A stretch of DNA of 39,140 nucleotides from the NCBI GenBank assembly GCA_023445445.1, contig JAEXLD010000097.1, positions 1 through 39,140 of the forward strand, written 5' to 3'. Of this stretch, positions 16,529 to 23,546 are shown piece by piece; within the stretch, counting starts at the first letter, position 1, and each line of letters begins with the position of its first letter. This DNA comes from Bacillota bacterium. GTDB lineage: Bacteria > Bacillota > Clostridia > Clostridiales > Clostridiaceae. The position numbers were made by a program, and so were the translations under genes. The notes under the pieces were generated by a model. The model worked only from the letters and a program-made list of their open reading frames with translations, had not been told where the DNA came from and did not search any database.

Positions 16529-17311
16529 GTGCATATGAATAGAGAAATTAGTAATATAAGTGTGAATAAAATATTTCCAAATACTTATCAGCCAAGAAGG
16601 TTTTTTAATGAAGAGGCATTAGAAGAATTATCTCAATCTATAAAGGAACATGGAATAATTCAGCCTATTACTGTTAGAAAAAGAGGAGAGAGTTTTGAGT
16701 TAGTAGCTGGTGAAAGACGTTGGAGAGCTGCAAGAATGGCAGATCTTGATGTTGTTCCTTGTAATATAATAGAAATAACTGATACTGAATCTGCTGAAAT
16801 TGCTTTACTTGAAAATCTACAAAGAGAAGATTTAAATTTCATAGAAGAGGCAGAAGCTTATTTTAATTTAATTAATGATCATAAATTCACTCAAGATGAA
16901 TTAGCAAAGAGAATGGGTAAGAAACAATCTACTATTGCTAATAAGTTAAGAATATTAAAGCTTAGTGATAAAGTAAGAGAAACCTGCTTAGAAAACAAAT
17001 TAACAGAAAGACATGCAAGAGCTCTTTTATCCTTACCTAATGAAGAATTACAACTTAAAATTGTAGATAAAGTTGTTAAAAACTCTTTAAATGTTAAAGC
17101 TACAGAAGAATTAATAAATAAAGAGTTATTAAGAATAGCAGGAGAAGAGCTAAGTAATAAAGATAAGAAGAGGGTAAAAAGCGTATTCCCTGCAAAATTA
17201 TATGTTAATACTATTAGGCAAGTTTTTGATAAGTTTAATATACCTGCCGAATATAAGTTCAAGGATGATGAGGAATTTATTCAGATAACAGTTAGTATTC
17301 CTAAAAAATAA
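16529..17311 (+). CDS. noc: Nucleoid occlusion protein Noc (ParB family)
   Basis: ParB-fold CTPase that in Bacillus binds NBS sites and blocks division over the nucleoid. 260 residues from GTG 16529; ATG 16535 is an alternative. The CTP motif GERRWRA is at 61-67 and the helix-turn-helix at about 123-145. At the four positions reported to separate Noc from ParB it has Gln133, Lys139, Lys144 and Arg161, the Noc set. It lacks the KGLGALI-type N-terminus that ParB uses to stimulate ParA. It also lacks the roughly 30-residue N-terminal extension with amphipathic helix of Bacillus Noc: an in-frame TGA lies immediately before the GTG. It precedes parA, as is usual in Firmicutes, but has its own terminator. 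Confidence 0.88.
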   Translation: MHMNREISNISVNKIFPNTYQPRRFFNEEALEELSQSIKEHGIIQPITVRKRGESFELVAGERRWRAARMADLDVVPCNIIEITDTESAEIALLENLQREDLNFIEEAEAYFNLINDHKFTQDELAKRMGKKQSTIANKLRILKLSDKVRETCLENKLTERHARALLSLPNEELQLKIVDKVVKNSLNVKATEELINKELLRIAGEELSNKDKKRVKSVFPAKLYVNTIRQVFDKFNIPAEYKFKDDEEFIQITVSIPKK

Positions 17312-17351
17312 AAAATTAAAAGTATTAGTTTTAAATACAAATATAGTTAGA

Positions 17352-17427
17352 AATGAAGAAAAATTATATTGTTTAAGCTAAATTATTCTAATTTAGTAAA
17401 CAATATGGTGATTTCTTCATTTTTTTA
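17352..17427 (+). terminator. terminator after noc
   Basis: AATGAAGAAA (17352-17361) pairs with TTTCTTCATT (17412-17421). Inside, ATATTGTTT...CTAAATTA pairs with AATTTAG...AAACAATAT, giving a long interrupted stem. Ts follow to 17426. It separates noc from parA-parB. Confidence 0.85.
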
Positions 17428-17478
17428 TTATGTTAATCTTTTAATATTAAGTAAAACTATATATAATAATATTATGGG

Positions 17479-17506
17479 AAGGGGGGTGAAGCTCTAAATA
17501 GAGCTT
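17479..17506 (+). promoter_or_regulatory. parA leader: Shine-Dalgarno separated from start by a hairpin
   Basis: AAGGGGGGTG (17479-17488) is a strong Shine-Dalgarno but lies about 24 bases from the parA ATG (17513). Between them is AAGCTC-TAAATA-GAGCTT (17489-17506), a six-base stem followed by Ts. Folded, it would bring the site to about six bases from the ATG. The hairpin and U-run also resemble a small terminator. A TATAAT at 17462-17467 could be the -10 of the parA promoter, but its -35 is poor. Confidence 0.55.
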
Positions 17507-17512
17507 TTTTAT

Positions 17513-18274
17513 ATGAAGAAAGTTTGTATATTCAATCAAAAAGGTGGAGTTGGGAAAACTACAACTAACATTAATTTATGCGCATATCTAGCAATGGAAG
17601 GATACAAGGTATTAACAATAGATATAGATCCCCAAGGAAACACAACCAGTGGATTAGGATTAGATAAAAGCAATTTAGAAATGTCTATGTATGATGTAAT
17701 CACTTCTGATGCATCCTTTAAGGATGTAATATTGAAAAGCGAATTGGTACAAAACCTATATATTGCTCCATCTACAATGGAATTAGCAGGTGCAGAAGTT
17801 GAAGTAATTGGAAAGGAAAACAGAGAAGTTATCTTAGCAAATAAGCTAAAGGAAATAGAAAATGAATATGATTTTATATTTATAGATTGTCCACCTTCTT
17901 TAGGCGTGTTAACAATTAATGCTCTAACATCAGTTGAATCTGTTTTAATCCCTATTCAGTGCGAGTTCTATGCATTAGAGGGAGTAGGGCAACTAATTAA
18001 TACAATTAAGTTAGTTAAAAAATCATTAAATGAAAATTTAGAGATAGAAGGCGTAGTGATGACTATGTACGATTATAGAACTAATTTAAGTAATGAAGTC
18101 TTTGAAGAAGTTAAAAACTTTTTTAACGATAAGGTCTATGACACAACTATTTCTAGAAACATAAGACTAGCTGAGGCGCCGAGTTTCGGACTGCCAATTA
18201 TGTTATATGATGAAAAATGCAAGGGAGCTGAATCATATAAATCATTAACTAAAGAATTTTTAAGTAGACAATAG
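17513..18274 (+). CDS. parA: Chromosome partitioning ATPase ParA (Soj)
   Basis: Deviant Walker-A ATPase, 253 residues, that dimerises on the nucleoid with ATP and moves or separates ParB-parS origins. In Bacillus it also controls DnaA. The P-loop is KGGVGKTTT (10-18) with the signature Lys, and the Walker B region is FIFIDCPPSLGVLT (about 121-134). Starts at ATG after the structured leader described separately. parB follows after 12 bases, so the two form one unit ending in parS-containing DNA. Confidence 0.96.
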   Translation: MKKVCIFNQKGGVGKTTTNINLCAYLAMEGYKVLTIDIDPQGNTTSGLGLDKSNLEMSMYDVITSDASFKDVILKSELVQNLYIAPSTMELAGAEVEVIGKENREVILANKLKEIENEYDFIFIDCPPSLGVLTINALTSVESVLIPIQCEFYALEGVGQLINTIKLVKKSLNENLEIEGVVMTMYDYRTNLSNEVFEEVKNFFNDKVYDTTISRNIRLAEAPSFGLPIMLYDEKCKGAESYKSLTKEFLSRQ

Positions 18275-18286
18275 GTAGGTGATATA

Positions 18287-19132
18287 ATGAACAAGAAATC
18301 AGCGTTAGGAAAGGGCTTAGGTGCATTAATACCAAATGATGATCCTAATAAAGATAATAATAAGCCTTCTCTTATAGATATAAACTTGATTAAGAGTAAT
18401 GATAAGCAACCAAGAAAGTCTTTTGATGATGTAAAAATAGCTGAATTAGCACAATCCATAAAGGAACATGGTATTATTCAACCTATTATACTTAGTAAGA
18501 AGGATGGCTATTATACTATAGTTGCAGGGGAAAGAAGATGGAGAGCATCTAAATTATTGGGATTAAAAGAAGTTCCTGCAATAGTAATGGATTTAAGTGA
18601 TAAAGATATTTTAGAAATTTCATTAATAGAAAATATCCAAAGGCAAGATTTAAATCCTATTGAAGAAGCTTTAGCATATCAAAAACTTCTATCTGATTTC
18701 AACCTAACTCAAGAAGAGTTAAGTAAGCGAGTTGGAAAATCAAGAGCAGCAATTACTAATACTATAAGGCTTACAGCACTGTGTGATACTGTGAAACAAT
18801 ATTTAATAGACGAAGTTATTACGGAAGGTCACGGAAGAACCTTGTTAGCAATAGAAGATCCTAAACTTCAATGTGAAATAGCACAAAAAATAATTGATGA
18901 AAAATTATCTGTTAGGGAATTAGAAAGATTAATTAAGTCAATTAAATCTGATAAAAAGACAAGAGAAAAGACAAGAGAAATCAGTCCATATTATAAGGAT
19001 GTTACTGAAAGACTTCAAAATTATTTTGGAACTAAAGTTAATATAAGTAATAAGAATAATAAGGGCAAAATAGAAATAGAATATTATTCTGATGAGGATT
19101 TACAAAGAATATTAGAAATAATCAACTTATAA
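18287..19132 (+). CDS. parB: Chromosome partitioning protein ParB (Spo0J)
   Basis: CTP-dependent DNA clamp, 281 residues, that loads at parS, spreads, recruits SMC and activates ParA. The N-terminal SALGKGLGALI (5-15) is the ParA-stimulating motif. GERRWRA (81-87) is the CTP-binding box, and the helix-turn-helix spans about 143-165. Specificity positions are Arg153, Thr159, Ala164 and Gly181, the parS-reading set, unlike the Noc paralogue upstream. The C-terminal dimer domain follows a Lys-rich linker. Its stop lies one base before the first parS site, and the terminator contains the second. Confidence 0.96.
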   Translation: MNKKSALGKGLGALIPNDDPNKDNNKPSLIDINLIKSNDKQPRKSFDDVKIAELAQSIKEHGIIQPIILSKKDGYYTIVAGERRWRASKLLGLKEVPAIVMDLSDKDILEISLIENIQRQDLNPIEEALAYQKLLSDFNLTQEELSKRVGKSRAAITNTIRLTALCDTVKQYLIDEVITEGHGRTLLAIEDPKLQCEIAQKIIDEKLSVRELERLIKSIKSDKKTREKTREISPYYKDVTERLQNYFGTKVNISNKNNKGKIEIEYYSDEDLQRILEIINL

Positions 19133-19133
19133 A

Positions 19134-19149
19134 TGTTTCACGTGAAGCA
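19134..19149 (+). other. parS site 1 (one mismatch)
   Basis: TGTTTCACGTGAAGCA differs from the 16-base parS consensus TGTTTCACGTGAAACA at one base. It starts one base after the parB stop. The surrounding 22 bases (19131-19152 region) are palindromic apart from that base. Confidence 0.9.
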
Positions 19150-19162
19150 TTTATAAAAGTTT

Positions 19163-19197
19163 CATCTAATGTTTCACGTGAAACATTAGATGCTTTT
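19163..19197 (+). terminator. parAB terminator containing parS
   Basis: A perfect 30-base palindrome (19163-19192) starts CATCTAATGTTTCAC and is followed by CTTTTT. As RNA it would form a long hairpin with a U-rich tail, a Rho-independent terminator for parAB. Its centre is the perfect parS at 19170-19185. Confidence 0.85.
19170..19185 (+). other. parS site 2 (perfect)
   Basis: TGTTTCACGTGAAACA is an exact match to the Bacillus/clostridial parS consensus, 36 bases from site 1. It is the centromere-like loading site for ParB and lies about 9 kb from the origin core. Confidence 0.97.
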
Positions 19198-19225
19198 TGA
19201 CATAAGTTTAGGAAGGAGCAGGAAA

Positions 19226-19726
19226 TTGGAAGTTTTAATTAATTTAATAAATGAAAATATACACTTCATTATAATAGCATTATTAGTAATAATATTATTA
19301 CTTTTTATTATAGTAATTTCATTAATGAGATCTACTAAAAAACTTGAAAAGAAATTTAGAAGACTTACTAGAGGTGTTAATAATAAAAACCTAGAAGAAC
19401 TTATTGTTTCAAAGATTGAGGAAGTAGAAAAGGCAGCAGCTAAGGCTGATGAAGCTATTAATCAATGTAAGGTCATACAAGAAGAAATAAAGGGATGCGT
19501 AAATAAAGTTGCTATTATGAGATATAAGGCATTTTCAGATGTAGGAAGTGATTTAAGTTTCTCAATAGCTATTTTAGATTCTTATAATGATGGCGTTATA
19601 ATTACTGGAATTTATTCTAGACAAGATAGTATTACCTATGCAAAACCAGTTGATAAGGGAATATCTAGATATGAATTATCAGAAGAAGAAACATATGTAT
19701 TAAATGAAGCCATAAATAAAAAGTAA
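19226..19726 (+). CDS. DUF4446 family membrane-anchored protein
   Basis: Function unknown. TTG at 19226 is chosen as start because AGGAAGGAG lies seven bases before it; a longer frame opening at 19190 would begin inside the parS terminator. The 166-residue product has one N-terminal membrane helix (about 10-34, HFIIIALLVIILLLFIIVIS), then a charged coiled-coil-like stretch with KKLEKKFRRLTRG. A compact C-terminal domain with YKAFSDVGSDLSFSIAILD and DGVIITGIYSR follows; this domain is the DUF4446 signature. The position just after parAB is conserved in Firmicutes. A terminator follows at once. Confidence 0.8.
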   Translation: MEVLINLINENIHFIIIALLVIILLLFIIVISLMRSTKKLEKKFRRLTRGVNNKNLEELIVSKIEEVEKAAAKADEAINQCKVIQEEIKGCVNKVAIMRYKAFSDVGSDLSFSIAILDSYNDGVIITGIYSRQDSITYAKPVDKGISRYELSEEETYVLNEAINKK

Positions 19727-19775
19727 TAATAGAAGAGCTATTCTTATATATAGGAATAGCTCTTCTATTATTTAT
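19727..19775 (+). terminator. terminator after DUF4446 gene
   Basis: A perfect 17-bp stem (19727-19743 with 19754-19770), with a ten-base loop, begins right after the stop codon. The tail is TTTATAT. Because it is symmetrical and lies between convergent genes it may also act on the yyaC transcript from the right. Confidence 0.75.
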
Positions 19776-19869
19776 ATAGGTATAGATTAAGCTTTAAAAG
19801 TTAGATACAAAATGATTTATTAGTAAACTAAAATAAAAGCTAAAATTAAATTATATATTTTTATGTTCA

Positions 19870-20457
19870 TTAGTTAATTAACATACTGTTTGAACTATCC
19901 ACAATTTTATTAACGCAGTATAAAATGCCTTTAGATATACAATCAGCTAAAGCCATAACTGTGAAAAGTCTTGTGTTTTGGAGTACTAAAAATTCATAAA
20001 CTCCAGATATATTAACAATACCAGTAATACTTAAGTCTCCTATAGGGGGTAATTCTTTATTAACTGCAAGACCAGGAGAAATAGGATTTCTGTCAATAAA
20101 AACCTTGCCAATATTATTAATACTACCAAGGCAGGAATCAATAGCTATTATATAGGGATCTTTAAAAGCTGATTTAATTTTAGAAATTATATCAATTAAA
20201 TTTTTAGAGTGGATTGGTGTTTCTAGAGTACCATAAATAAAAATATTATTTTTAGATAAATTTCTAAAGGATCTTTTTGATTTATATCCAATTAATGGCC
20301 CTAAGGAATCGCCAGTACATCTATCAGTACCAATGCAAAGAAATATAATTACTCTATTAGATTTATATACATCAATTAACTCTTCATAAAGAAAGTTTCC
20401 TATTTTAAGATAGGAATTAGGTAATAGGGAATCAACATTAAATTTATCTACTGTCAT
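19870..20457 (-). CDS. yyaC: Sporulation protein YyaC (DUF1256)
   Basis: The 195-residue product belongs to the YyaC family, structurally related to germination protease GPR and found in spore-formers. Visible blocks are CIGTDRCTGDSLGPLIG (the family usually has Ser where this has the second Cys), YGTLETPIHSKNL, AIDSCLG, and PPIGDLSITGIVNISG. ATG at 20457 is chosen because AAAGGAGG stands eight bases upstream; a frame extending to a TTG at 20490 has no site of its own. The Shine-Dalgarno is part of an inverted repeat, described separately. It lies 50 bases after the aminotransferase gene, on the same strand. The exact role in sporulation is not established. Confidence 0.85.
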   Translation of the reverse strand: MTVDKFNVDSLLPNSYLKIGNFLYEELIDVYKSNRVIIFLCIGTDRCTGDSLGPLIGYKSKRSFRNLSKNNIFIYGTLETPIHSKNLIDIISKIKSAFKDPYIIAIDSCLGSINNIGKVFIDRNPISPGLAVNKELPPIGDLSITGIVNISGVYEFLVLQNTRLFTVMALADCISKGILYCVNKIVDSSNSMLIN

Positions 20458-20464
20458 TAGAAAA

Positions 20465-20500
20465 GCCTCCTTTATTGAAATTATTGACAATAAAGGAGGC
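20465..20500 (-). promoter_or_regulatory. hairpin burying the yyaC Shine-Dalgarno
   Basis: On the minus strand GCCTCCTTTATTG (20500-20488) pairs perfectly with CAATAAAGGAGGC (20477-20465) around a ten-base loop, followed by TTTTCT and the yyaC ATG. The right arm contains the Shine-Dalgarno AAAGGAGG. Folded, it would hide the site. As a stem with a T-rich tail it also looks like a weak terminator for the upstream aminotransferase gene. Confidence 0.7.
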
Positions 20501-20506
20501 TAGTAT

Positions 20507-21658
20507 TCATTTTAGAATTTTGTTTATAGAATTAATTGTGTGTTTTATATCTTCTTCAGAATTAAAGTAACTTAAACTTAATCTTACAGTACCAGTTGGA
20601 AAGCTCCCGATTGTCTTATGAGCTAATGGAGCACAATGAAGACCAGAACGATTTTTTATTCCAAAGTCTGAATCAAGTATAAAAGATAATTCAGCAGTAT
20701 CGATATTTTTTGAATTGAAAGATACACAGGATGTATAATTCTCATTATTAAAGTCTTCATATAAAATTATATTATTAATATTTTGTAATTCAGAAACTAA
20801 TAGGTTTCTTAAATGTTTATTTTTTTCATAAATGGTATTTAAGCCTTGAGAATTAATAAATTTTATTCCTTCCATTAGTCCAATAATTCCTGGCATGTTA
20901 AGGGTGCCTGATTCAAATTTATCAGGAAGAAAATCAGGTTGAATAAGAGAGTGAGATAAACTCCCTGTACCTCCTAATATATAAGGGGTGCATAACTCAT
21001 TTAATTCATCAGTTATAATGAACCCACCTATCCCCTGTGGACCAAAAAGGCTTTTATGACCAGTAAAGGCTAAAGCACTTAAATTAAGCTCTTTAAAGTC
21101 AAGATTAAGAACTCCTGCTCCTTGGGCTGAATCTAAGATAAAATATATATCATTATCTTTACATAACTTACCAATTTCTTTTATAGGTTGAATACTTCCT
21201 ATTACATTAGAAGCTTGAGTTAATATTATAAATTTTGTATTTGCTTTAATTGCTTTTTTAAAATCTTCTACATTTATAAAACCAAAAGAATTTGCATTTA
21301 TTATATCTAAATCAATAATATTAGCTTCTTTTAAACTCACTAGCGGCCTAAGAACAGAGTTATGTTCCATAGAAGATGTAATTATATGATCACCCTTTTT
21401 ACAACAACCACTAATTAGAATATTTAGAGAAGTAGTTATATTATTAGTAAAAATAACATTTTCTATTTTATTAAAATTAAAGAAACTAGCAATTATTTCT
21501 CTAGCTTCTAGTAATAATCTATTTGATTGCATTCCGTTATCATGATTTGAACGACCAGGATTACCACCTATATTTGTTAAAAAATTATATATACTATCTG
21601 CTACACTTTTAGGCTTTGGAAAAGTAGTACTAGCATTGTCTAAATAAATGTTATTCAT
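20507..21658 (-). CDS. Cysteine desulfurase-like class V aminotransferase
   Basis: PLP enzyme of 383 residues resembling the EF2568-type subfamily of class V aminotransferases. MNNIYLDNASTTFPKP is the usual N-terminus, SMEHNSVLRP and LDSAQGAG are cofactor-binding blocks, and FTGHKSLFGPQG contains the Schiff-base Lys. A Cys in GLHCAPLAH is at the place of the catalytic Cys that carries the persulfide in IscS/CsdB proteins. It likely mobilises sulfur, or selenium, from cysteine or selenocysteine; the acceptor is not shown by the sequence. It is divergent from a DUF3343 gene and upstream of yyaC. Confidence 0.85.
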   Translation of the reverse strand: MNNIYLDNASTTFPKPKSVADSIYNFLTNIGGNPGRSNHDNGMQSNRLLLEAREIIASFFNFNKIENVIFTNNITTSLNILISGCCKKGDHIITSSMEHNSVLRPLVSLKEANIIDLDIINANSFGFINVEDFKKAIKANTKFIILTQASNVIGSIQPIKEIGKLCKDNDIYFILDSAQGAGVLNLDFKELNLSALAFTGHKSLFGPQGIGGFIITDELNELCTPYILGGTGSLSHSLIQPDFLPDKFESGTLNMPGIIGLMEGIKFINSQGLNTIYEKNKHLRNLLVSELQNINNIILYEDFNNENYTSCVSFNSKNIDTAELSFILDSDFGIKNRSGLHCAPLAHKTIGSFPTGTVRLSLSYFNSEEDIKHTINSINKILK

Positions 21659-21777
21659 AAAAATAACTCCTTTATAAAAATATTAAACTATATTAAAATT
21701 ATAAAATATATTATATTCATTTACAAAAATATATATAATATAATTAAATATAAATGTTCTAAATCAAGGAGGATAAA

Positions 21778-22017
21778 ATGAATTATTATATTATAGTTTT
21801 TAAAAATACTTTAGATGCAATGAATGGAGAAAAATCATTAAAGGAAGAGGGATTTGTTTTCAAAATGATGCCAACACCTACAGCTATAACACAAAGTTGT
21901 GGTATCTGTATTAGAATAGAAGATAAAAATTATATAGATGAAATTATTAAAAGGAATATTATTAACTATAAAGGCATTTATACTAAGGAAGAAAATAAAT
22001 TTGAAAAAATTATATAG
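21778..22017 (+). CDS. DUF3343 protein, putative Se/S carrier-like
   Basis: The 79-residue product begins MNYYIIVFKNTLDAMNGEK and contains FKMMPTPTAITQSCGICIRI, the DUF3343 core with a conserved Cys pair (CGIC). Members are annotated as putative selenium/sulfur carrier-like proteins because they co-occur with desulfurases and YedF-type proteins; direct proof is lacking. Starts after AAGGAGG. It is divergent from the cysteine desulfurase-like gene, 119 bases away, and its stop overlaps the Shine-Dalgarno of mscS. Confidence 0.8.
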   Translation: MNYYIIVFKNTLDAMNGEKSLKEEGFVFKMMPTPTAITQSCGICIRIEDKNYIDEIIKRNIINYKGIYTKEENKFEKII

Positions 22018-22029
22018 GAGATTATTAAT

Positions 22030-22935
22030 ATGAATTACTTAACATGGGTAACAAAAGCAATGGATGAAGCAACAGGTAAAGTTTCTTATACATTTAATTG
22101 GGACAAAGCAATTGATACTGCAATTAATATGGCTGAATTAATACTTAGTAAAGGATTATCTCTCATCTTGTTAATTATAATTATGTATTTAATAATTAAA
22201 ATAGGTGATAAAGCTATTGATAAATTCGTTACAAATCAAGCAAACAGTAAATTAAGTTTTTCTATGAATAAACAAAAAGCAATTACAGTAGGAGCAATAC
22301 TTAAAAGTACTTTAAAATATGCAGTATATATTTCAGCGGCTAGTATAATAATAGGAAGTACATTTAGGGTCTCTGCAGGTGTTTTAAGTGCTATAGGTTT
22401 TGTAGTTGGTATAGGAGCTCAAAGTTTAGTTAAAGATTTAATAAATGGTTTTTTTATTATTTTTGAGGATCAATATGGTGTTGGAGATTATGTAACAATA
22501 GGAGAATACAGCGGTATTGTAGAAAATATTGGAATAAGAGCAACTGTATTAAGGGATTTTAGTGGTGATATTCATAATTTACCTAATGGTGCGGTTTCAG
22601 AAGTTACAAATCATTCAAGAGGAGATATGCGATTTATAGTAGATGTAGAAATTGCATATGAAGAAGATATTGATAATACAATTAATATAATTAAGGATAC
22701 TTGTAAAAAGTTTGAAAAGAAAAATAAAGATACTATTAGAAATGAAATAGAAGTTTTAGGGGTTATTTCATTAAATGCCTCTGGAATAACTATAAGAGTA
22801 GTTGGAAAATCAAAACCAATGGCTCAATGGAAGTTAGAAAGAGATTTAAGAAAAGATATTAAAGTAGCCTTAGATGAAGCTGGAGTTGAAATTCCATATC
22901 CAAAGACACAATTAATAAAAAATGATATTGATTAA
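22030..22935 (+). CDS. mscS: MscS-type mechanosensitive ion channel
   Basis: Small-conductance mechanosensitive channel of the plasma membrane that opens on hypo-osmotic shock. 301 residues. Membrane helices lie at about 36-58 and 95-115, and the pore-lining helix with RVSAGVLSAIGFVVGIGAQS is at about 115-137. The beta domain follows with FIIFEDQYGVGDYVTIGEYSG (shown in part: QYGVGDYVTIGEYSG) and IPYPKTQL near the end. GGAG precedes the ATG. DUF951 follows 15 bases later in the same unit. Confidence 0.93.
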   Translation: MNYLTWVTKAMDEATGKVSYTFNWDKAIDTAINMAELILSKGLSLILLIIIMYLIIKIGDKAIDKFVTNQANSKLSFSMNKQKAITVGAILKSTLKYAVYISAASIIIGSTFRVSAGVLSAIGFVVGIGAQSLVKDLINGFFIIFEDQYGVGDYVTIGEYSGIVENIGIRATVLRDFSGDIHNLPNGAVSEVTNHSRGDMRFIVDVEIAYEEDIDNTINIIKDTCKKFEKKNKDTIRNEIEVLGVISLNASGITIRVVGKSKPMAQWKLERDLRKDIKVALDEAGVEIPYPKTQLIKNDID

Positions 22936-22950
22936 TTATAGGAGGTATAT

Positions 22951-23133
22951 ATGATAGAAAGTTTTGATTTAGGTGATATAGTAGAAATGAAAAAGCAGCA
23001 TCCATGTGGTAGCAAGGAATTTGAGGTAATTAGATTAGGTGCAGACATAAAAATTAAGTGTACAGGATGTGGCAGAATAGTAATGTTACCAAGAAGTAAA
23101 TTTCAAAAGGATGCCAAGAAAAAAGTGAATTAG
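22951..23133 (+). CDS. DUF951 zinc-ribbon-like small protein
   Basis: The 60-residue product has FDLGDIVEMKKQHPCGSKEFEV and IKCTGCGRIVMLPRSKF, the DUF951 pattern, with three Cys residues (HPCGS, CTGCG) that could hold a metal with a His. Function unknown. It lies between mscS and rpsF, where the family is usually found in Firmicutes. GGAGG precedes the ATG by five bases. Confidence 0.88.
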   Translation: MIESFDLGDIVEMKKQHPCGSKEFEVIRLGADIKIKCTGCGRIVMLPRSKFQKDAKKKVN

Positions 23134-23153
23134 TGGCAATATAAATTTATATC

Positions 23154-23182
23154 TTGCAAATATATAATAATAATGTTACAAT
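23154..23182 (+). promoter_or_regulatory. rpsF operon promoter
   Basis: TTGCAA (23154-23159), a 17-base spacer, then TACAAT (23177-23182) preceded by TGT, an extended -10. It lies about 60 bases before rpsF and upstream of the S6 leader structure. Confidence 0.75.
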
Positions 23183-23195
23183 ATTTAATTGTAAT

Positions 23196-23230
23196 CCCTG
23201 CTGTGTAAAGCACAGCCAAGGTCCGAGGGG
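23196..23230 (+). ncRNA. S6:S18 autoregulatory leader motif
   Basis: CCCT (23196-23199) pairs with AGGG (23226-23229). Inside is the stem GCTGTG-TAAAG-CACAGC (23200-23216), and CCG (23223-23225) is left as a bulge next to the outer stem. This is the form described for the ribosomal S6 leader, in which the S6-S18 complex binds a CCG-containing bulge resembling its 16S rRNA site. It overlaps the region just before the rpsF Shine-Dalgarno. I recognise it by eye. Confidence 0.7.
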
Positions 23231-23244
23231 AGGAGGTGAAAATG

Positions 23245-23532
23245 ATGAGAAAGTACGAAACTATATTTATACTACACCCATCATTAGACGAGGAAGCTTG
23301 TAAGGCTGCAATCGAAAAATTTAAAGGTGTAATAGAAAATGGTGGAGGAACTATAGAAAATGTTGACGTTTGGGGTAAGAGAAAGCTTGCTTACGAAATC
23401 GCAAAAGTTAACGAAGGTTTCTATACATTAATCAACTTCAATGCTGATTCAGAATTACCTAAAGAATTAGACAGAGTATTCAGAATTACTGATGGTGTTA
23501 TAAGACACATAATAGTTAAACAAGAAGCGTAA
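23245..23532 (+). CDS. rpsF: 30S ribosomal protein S6
   Basis: Platform protein of the small subunit that pairs with S18. 95 residues from the ATG at 23245 (MRKYETIFILHPSLDEE), which has AGGAGG eight bases upstream; an ATG at 23242 and a GTG at 23236 are in frame and less likely. GKRKLAYEI and DRVFRITDGVIRHIIV are family blocks. First gene of rpsF-ssb-rpsR, the common order in bacteria, probably regulated by binding of S6-S18 to the leader. Confidence 0.95.
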   Translation: MRKYETIFILHPSLDEEACKAAIEKFKGVIENGGGTIENVDVWGKRKLAYEIAKVNEGFYTLINFNADSELPKELDRVFRITDGVIRHIIVKQEA

Positions 23533-23546
23533 GAGGTGATATTGTA

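Noticed and set aside
16521..16538. Five-codon frame (ATG...TGA) whose stop overlaps the ATG of noc
   Set aside because: AAGGG abuts its ATG without spacing, so it is unlikely to be translated.
17486..17497. Three-codon frame GTG AAG CTC TAA before parA
   Set aside because: The GTG is part of the Shine-Dalgarno itself, so there is no room for a separate site; most likely chance.
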